Source of the DNA: Alphaproteobacteria bacterium UBA3439
GTDB lineage: Bacteria > Pseudomonadota > Alphaproteobacteria > Puniceispirillales > Puniceispirillaceae
Assembly: GCA_002378605.1 (NCBI GenBank)
Contig: DFSK01000146.1
Coordinates: forward strand, 1 to 6,246
Direction: 5' to 3'
DNA: 6,246 bases
The position numbers and the translations under genes are program-made. A model generated the notes under the pieces. That model did not search any database. It was not told where the DNA came from and was given only the letters and a program-made list of their open reading frames with translations. Positions 4,988-6,246 of this stretch are shown here, piece by piece. How positions within the stretch are numbered: the stretch's first letter is position 1; every line of letters begins with the position of its first letter.

Positions 4988-6246
4988 AATCCGTAATACC
5001 AAGGAATAAAGGCAGAATAGACAAGCCAAATCAGAATGACCAAGGGCGATCCTACCTTGAGGAAATCTTTGAAATGATAACTTCCCGGCCCCATCACCAG
5101 CAAACTTGTTTGATAGGCAAAGGGCGTTGCAAAGGCGCAATTGGCGGCAAATACAATAGTGATGGCAAAGATGCGCGGATCAATCCCGATCTCGGCACCA
5201 ATATGAAGGCCAATCGGCGCGAAAAGAACGGCGCAGGTCTTGGTGCTGATGATATTCGACATCAAGGCAACCATCAGGAAAAATGTGCTTAAAACAACCC
5301 TTGGGCTTGCGGTTCCGGTAAAGGAAAGAATGAGATTGGCAAGATAGGTCGCAGCGCCAGTGGCCTCCATCGCCACCCCAAGCGCCAGCGCCGCCGCGAT
5401 CGTTGTGATGACTTTAAGATCTAGGGCGCGGGCGGCTTGTTGCAAGGTGATGACATTGGTAACCACCATTGCCAAGGCCCCGAAGAATGACGAAATGACG
5501 ATTGGCACCAAACCAAATGCCGCTGATAAAACCACTGAAAGAAAAATGAAAATAGATACATGGGCAGATTTCAGATTAGGCAGTTCTTCGACTGAAAATT
5601 CGACCAGAACAACGTCAAGATCTTCGCGCAAACCGCGCAGCGTTTCAGTATCACATTTGACCAAAAGCAGATCGCCAGCTGCCAATTTGGCCTGTCCCAT
5701 ACGGCTGCGAATCATGTGAGCGTGATGTTGGATGCCCATAACCTGACAATTATGCCGATATTCAAAACCGGTTCGGCCAATGGTGTTATCGACCAAAGAT
5801 GATGATGGCGTGACCATCATCTCAACGACAATCTGGTCCGATTTTTTATGGCTGTTCGGATTTGTCCGATAGCCCTCGGCTGGTGTTAATCCATAGCCGG
5901 AATCCATCAATTTGGTCAGATCGTCGCGCGCTGCCGAAAGCGCAATAACGTCGCCTTCGCGTAATTTCAAACCGGTAAAAGGTGGCAAGATTGTTTTACC
6001 AAGCCGGTTGATCATACGCACATTTATGTCAGGTAATTCGTGAAACATGCGCACGCCAAGCGACTGGCCAATCAGCCTTGATCCGGCATTAATCGAAATT
6101 TCCGCCATGAAATGCTGATCAAGACGTTCGCGCATACGGTGGCTAAGGCTGGTCCGGTGTGGCAGAAATTTGGGCGCAACAATCGTCACATAGGCAAGGC
6201 CGGTGCCAGCAAGAAGCAATCCGGGAAGGGTGAATTCAAAAAAGGT
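4984..6246 (-). CDS. SLC13/DASS-type permease with tandem TrkA_C domains, C-terminal part
   Basis: An open frame from the window edge gives 420 residues of an inner-membrane permease; the N-terminal helices lie outside. After the end of one helix (LPGLLLAGTGLAYVTIVAPKF) come two soluble RCK_C/TrkA_C-type domains at about 48-113 (AEISINAGSRLIGQSL ... LKLREGDVIAL) and 137-209 (VVEMMVTPSSSLVDNTI ... LAAGDLLLVK), each ending in the usual G-D-x-L/I strand. A C-terminal membrane half follows with DLKVITTIAAALALGVAMEATG (276-297), SNIISTKTCAVLFAPIG (330-346) and CAFATPF (370-376), the layout of bacterial SLC13 permeases. Such proteins import anions such as dicarboxylates, sulfate or sulfonates, usually with Na+; the substrate here is unknown. 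The SN...T segment reads S-N-I-I-S-T-K-T where many relatives have an Asn pair. The ATGA overlap with the CoA-transferase suggests one operon, hence a carboxylate substrate (inference). A TTG at 6219 is internal, not a start. Confidence 0.88.
   Translation of the reverse strand, partial: TFFEFTLPGLLLAGTGLAYVTIVAPKFLPHRTSLSHRMRERLDQHFMAEISINAGSRLIGQSLGVRMFHELPDINVRMINRLGKTILPPFTGLKLREGDVIALSAARDDLTKLMDSGYGLTPAEGYRTNPNSHKKSDQIVVEMMVTPSSSLVDNTIGRTGFEYRHNCQVMGIQHHAHMIRSRMGQAKLAAGDLLLVKCDTETLRGLREDLDVVLVEFSVEELPNLKSAHVSIFIFLSVVLSAAFGLVPIVISSFFGALAMVVTNVITLQQAARALDLKVITTIAAALALGVAMEATGAATYLANLILSFTGTASPRVVLSTFFLMVALMSNIISTKTCAVLFAPIGLHIGAEIGIDPRIFAITIVFAANCAFATPFAYQTSLLVMGPGSYHFKDFLKVGSPLVILIWLVYSAFIPWYYGL

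Noticed and set aside
4988..5140. N-terminal extension of the CoA-transferase to 5140
   Set aside because: The extra 51 residues would lie wholly inside the permease gene and do not resemble the family; ATG 4987 gives the normal family start and an ATGA overlap.
5360..5719. Plus-strand open frame of 119 codons opposite the permease
   Set aside because: Low-complexity, Thr/Ser/Arg-rich sequence typical of an antisense shadow of a membrane-protein gene; no family match.
6217..6219. TTG at 6219 as the start of the permease
   Set aside because: The frame stays open to the window edge and the residues before it continue a membrane helix; the protein is cut by the window, not short.

Overview
The window holds six protein-coding genes, all on the minus strand, with no genes supported on the plus strand and no RNA genes, insertion sequences or CRISPR seen. 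Base composition is roughly balanced by eye, Shine-Dalgarno sites are of the AAAGGAG type, gene packing is tight, and the protein families point to a proteobacterium. A marine or free-living alphaproteobacterium (for example SAR116-like) is my guess from the overall flavour of the sequence, not a demonstrated placement.

In order of transcription (from high to low coordinates): (1) 6246-4984, the C-terminal part of an SLC13/DASS-type permease with two TrkA_C (RCK_C) domains, cut by the window edge; (2) 4987-3728, a class III (CaiB/BaiF/formyl-CoA transferase family) CoA-transferase whose start overlaps the permease stop as ATGA. These two look like an uptake-plus-activation pair for an organic acid. 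A 179-base gap with several inverted repeats follows and probably holds the promoter of the next unit. (3) 3539-2307, an EntS/MFS_3-type major facilitator exporter; (4) 2317-1451, a YghU-type glutathione transferase/disulfide oxidoreductase overlapping the exporter end by 11 bases; (5) 1385-528, a PEP mutase/isocitrate lyase superfamily enzyme most like PA4872-type oxaloacetate decarboxylase. These three lie close enough to be one transcript.

A 162-base gap then carries two perfect TTGACA boxes and three compact inverted repeats. Directly after it is (6) 365-1, the N-terminal 40-50% of an (S)-ureidoglycine aminohydrolase. This last gene starts at TTG and runs off the window, so it is easily missed.

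Functionally the window looks like ordinary accessory catabolism: ureide (purine-nitrogen) breakdown at one end, organic-acid uptake and CoA transfer at the other, and a glutathione/efflux pair between them. I found no convincing new defence, mobile or RNA-based system. The points most worth a second look are the dyad-rich control region in front of the ureidoglycine aminohydrolase gene, the TTG start with an overlapping seven-codon leader, and an active-site difference in the oxaloacetate decarboxylase-like enzyme.
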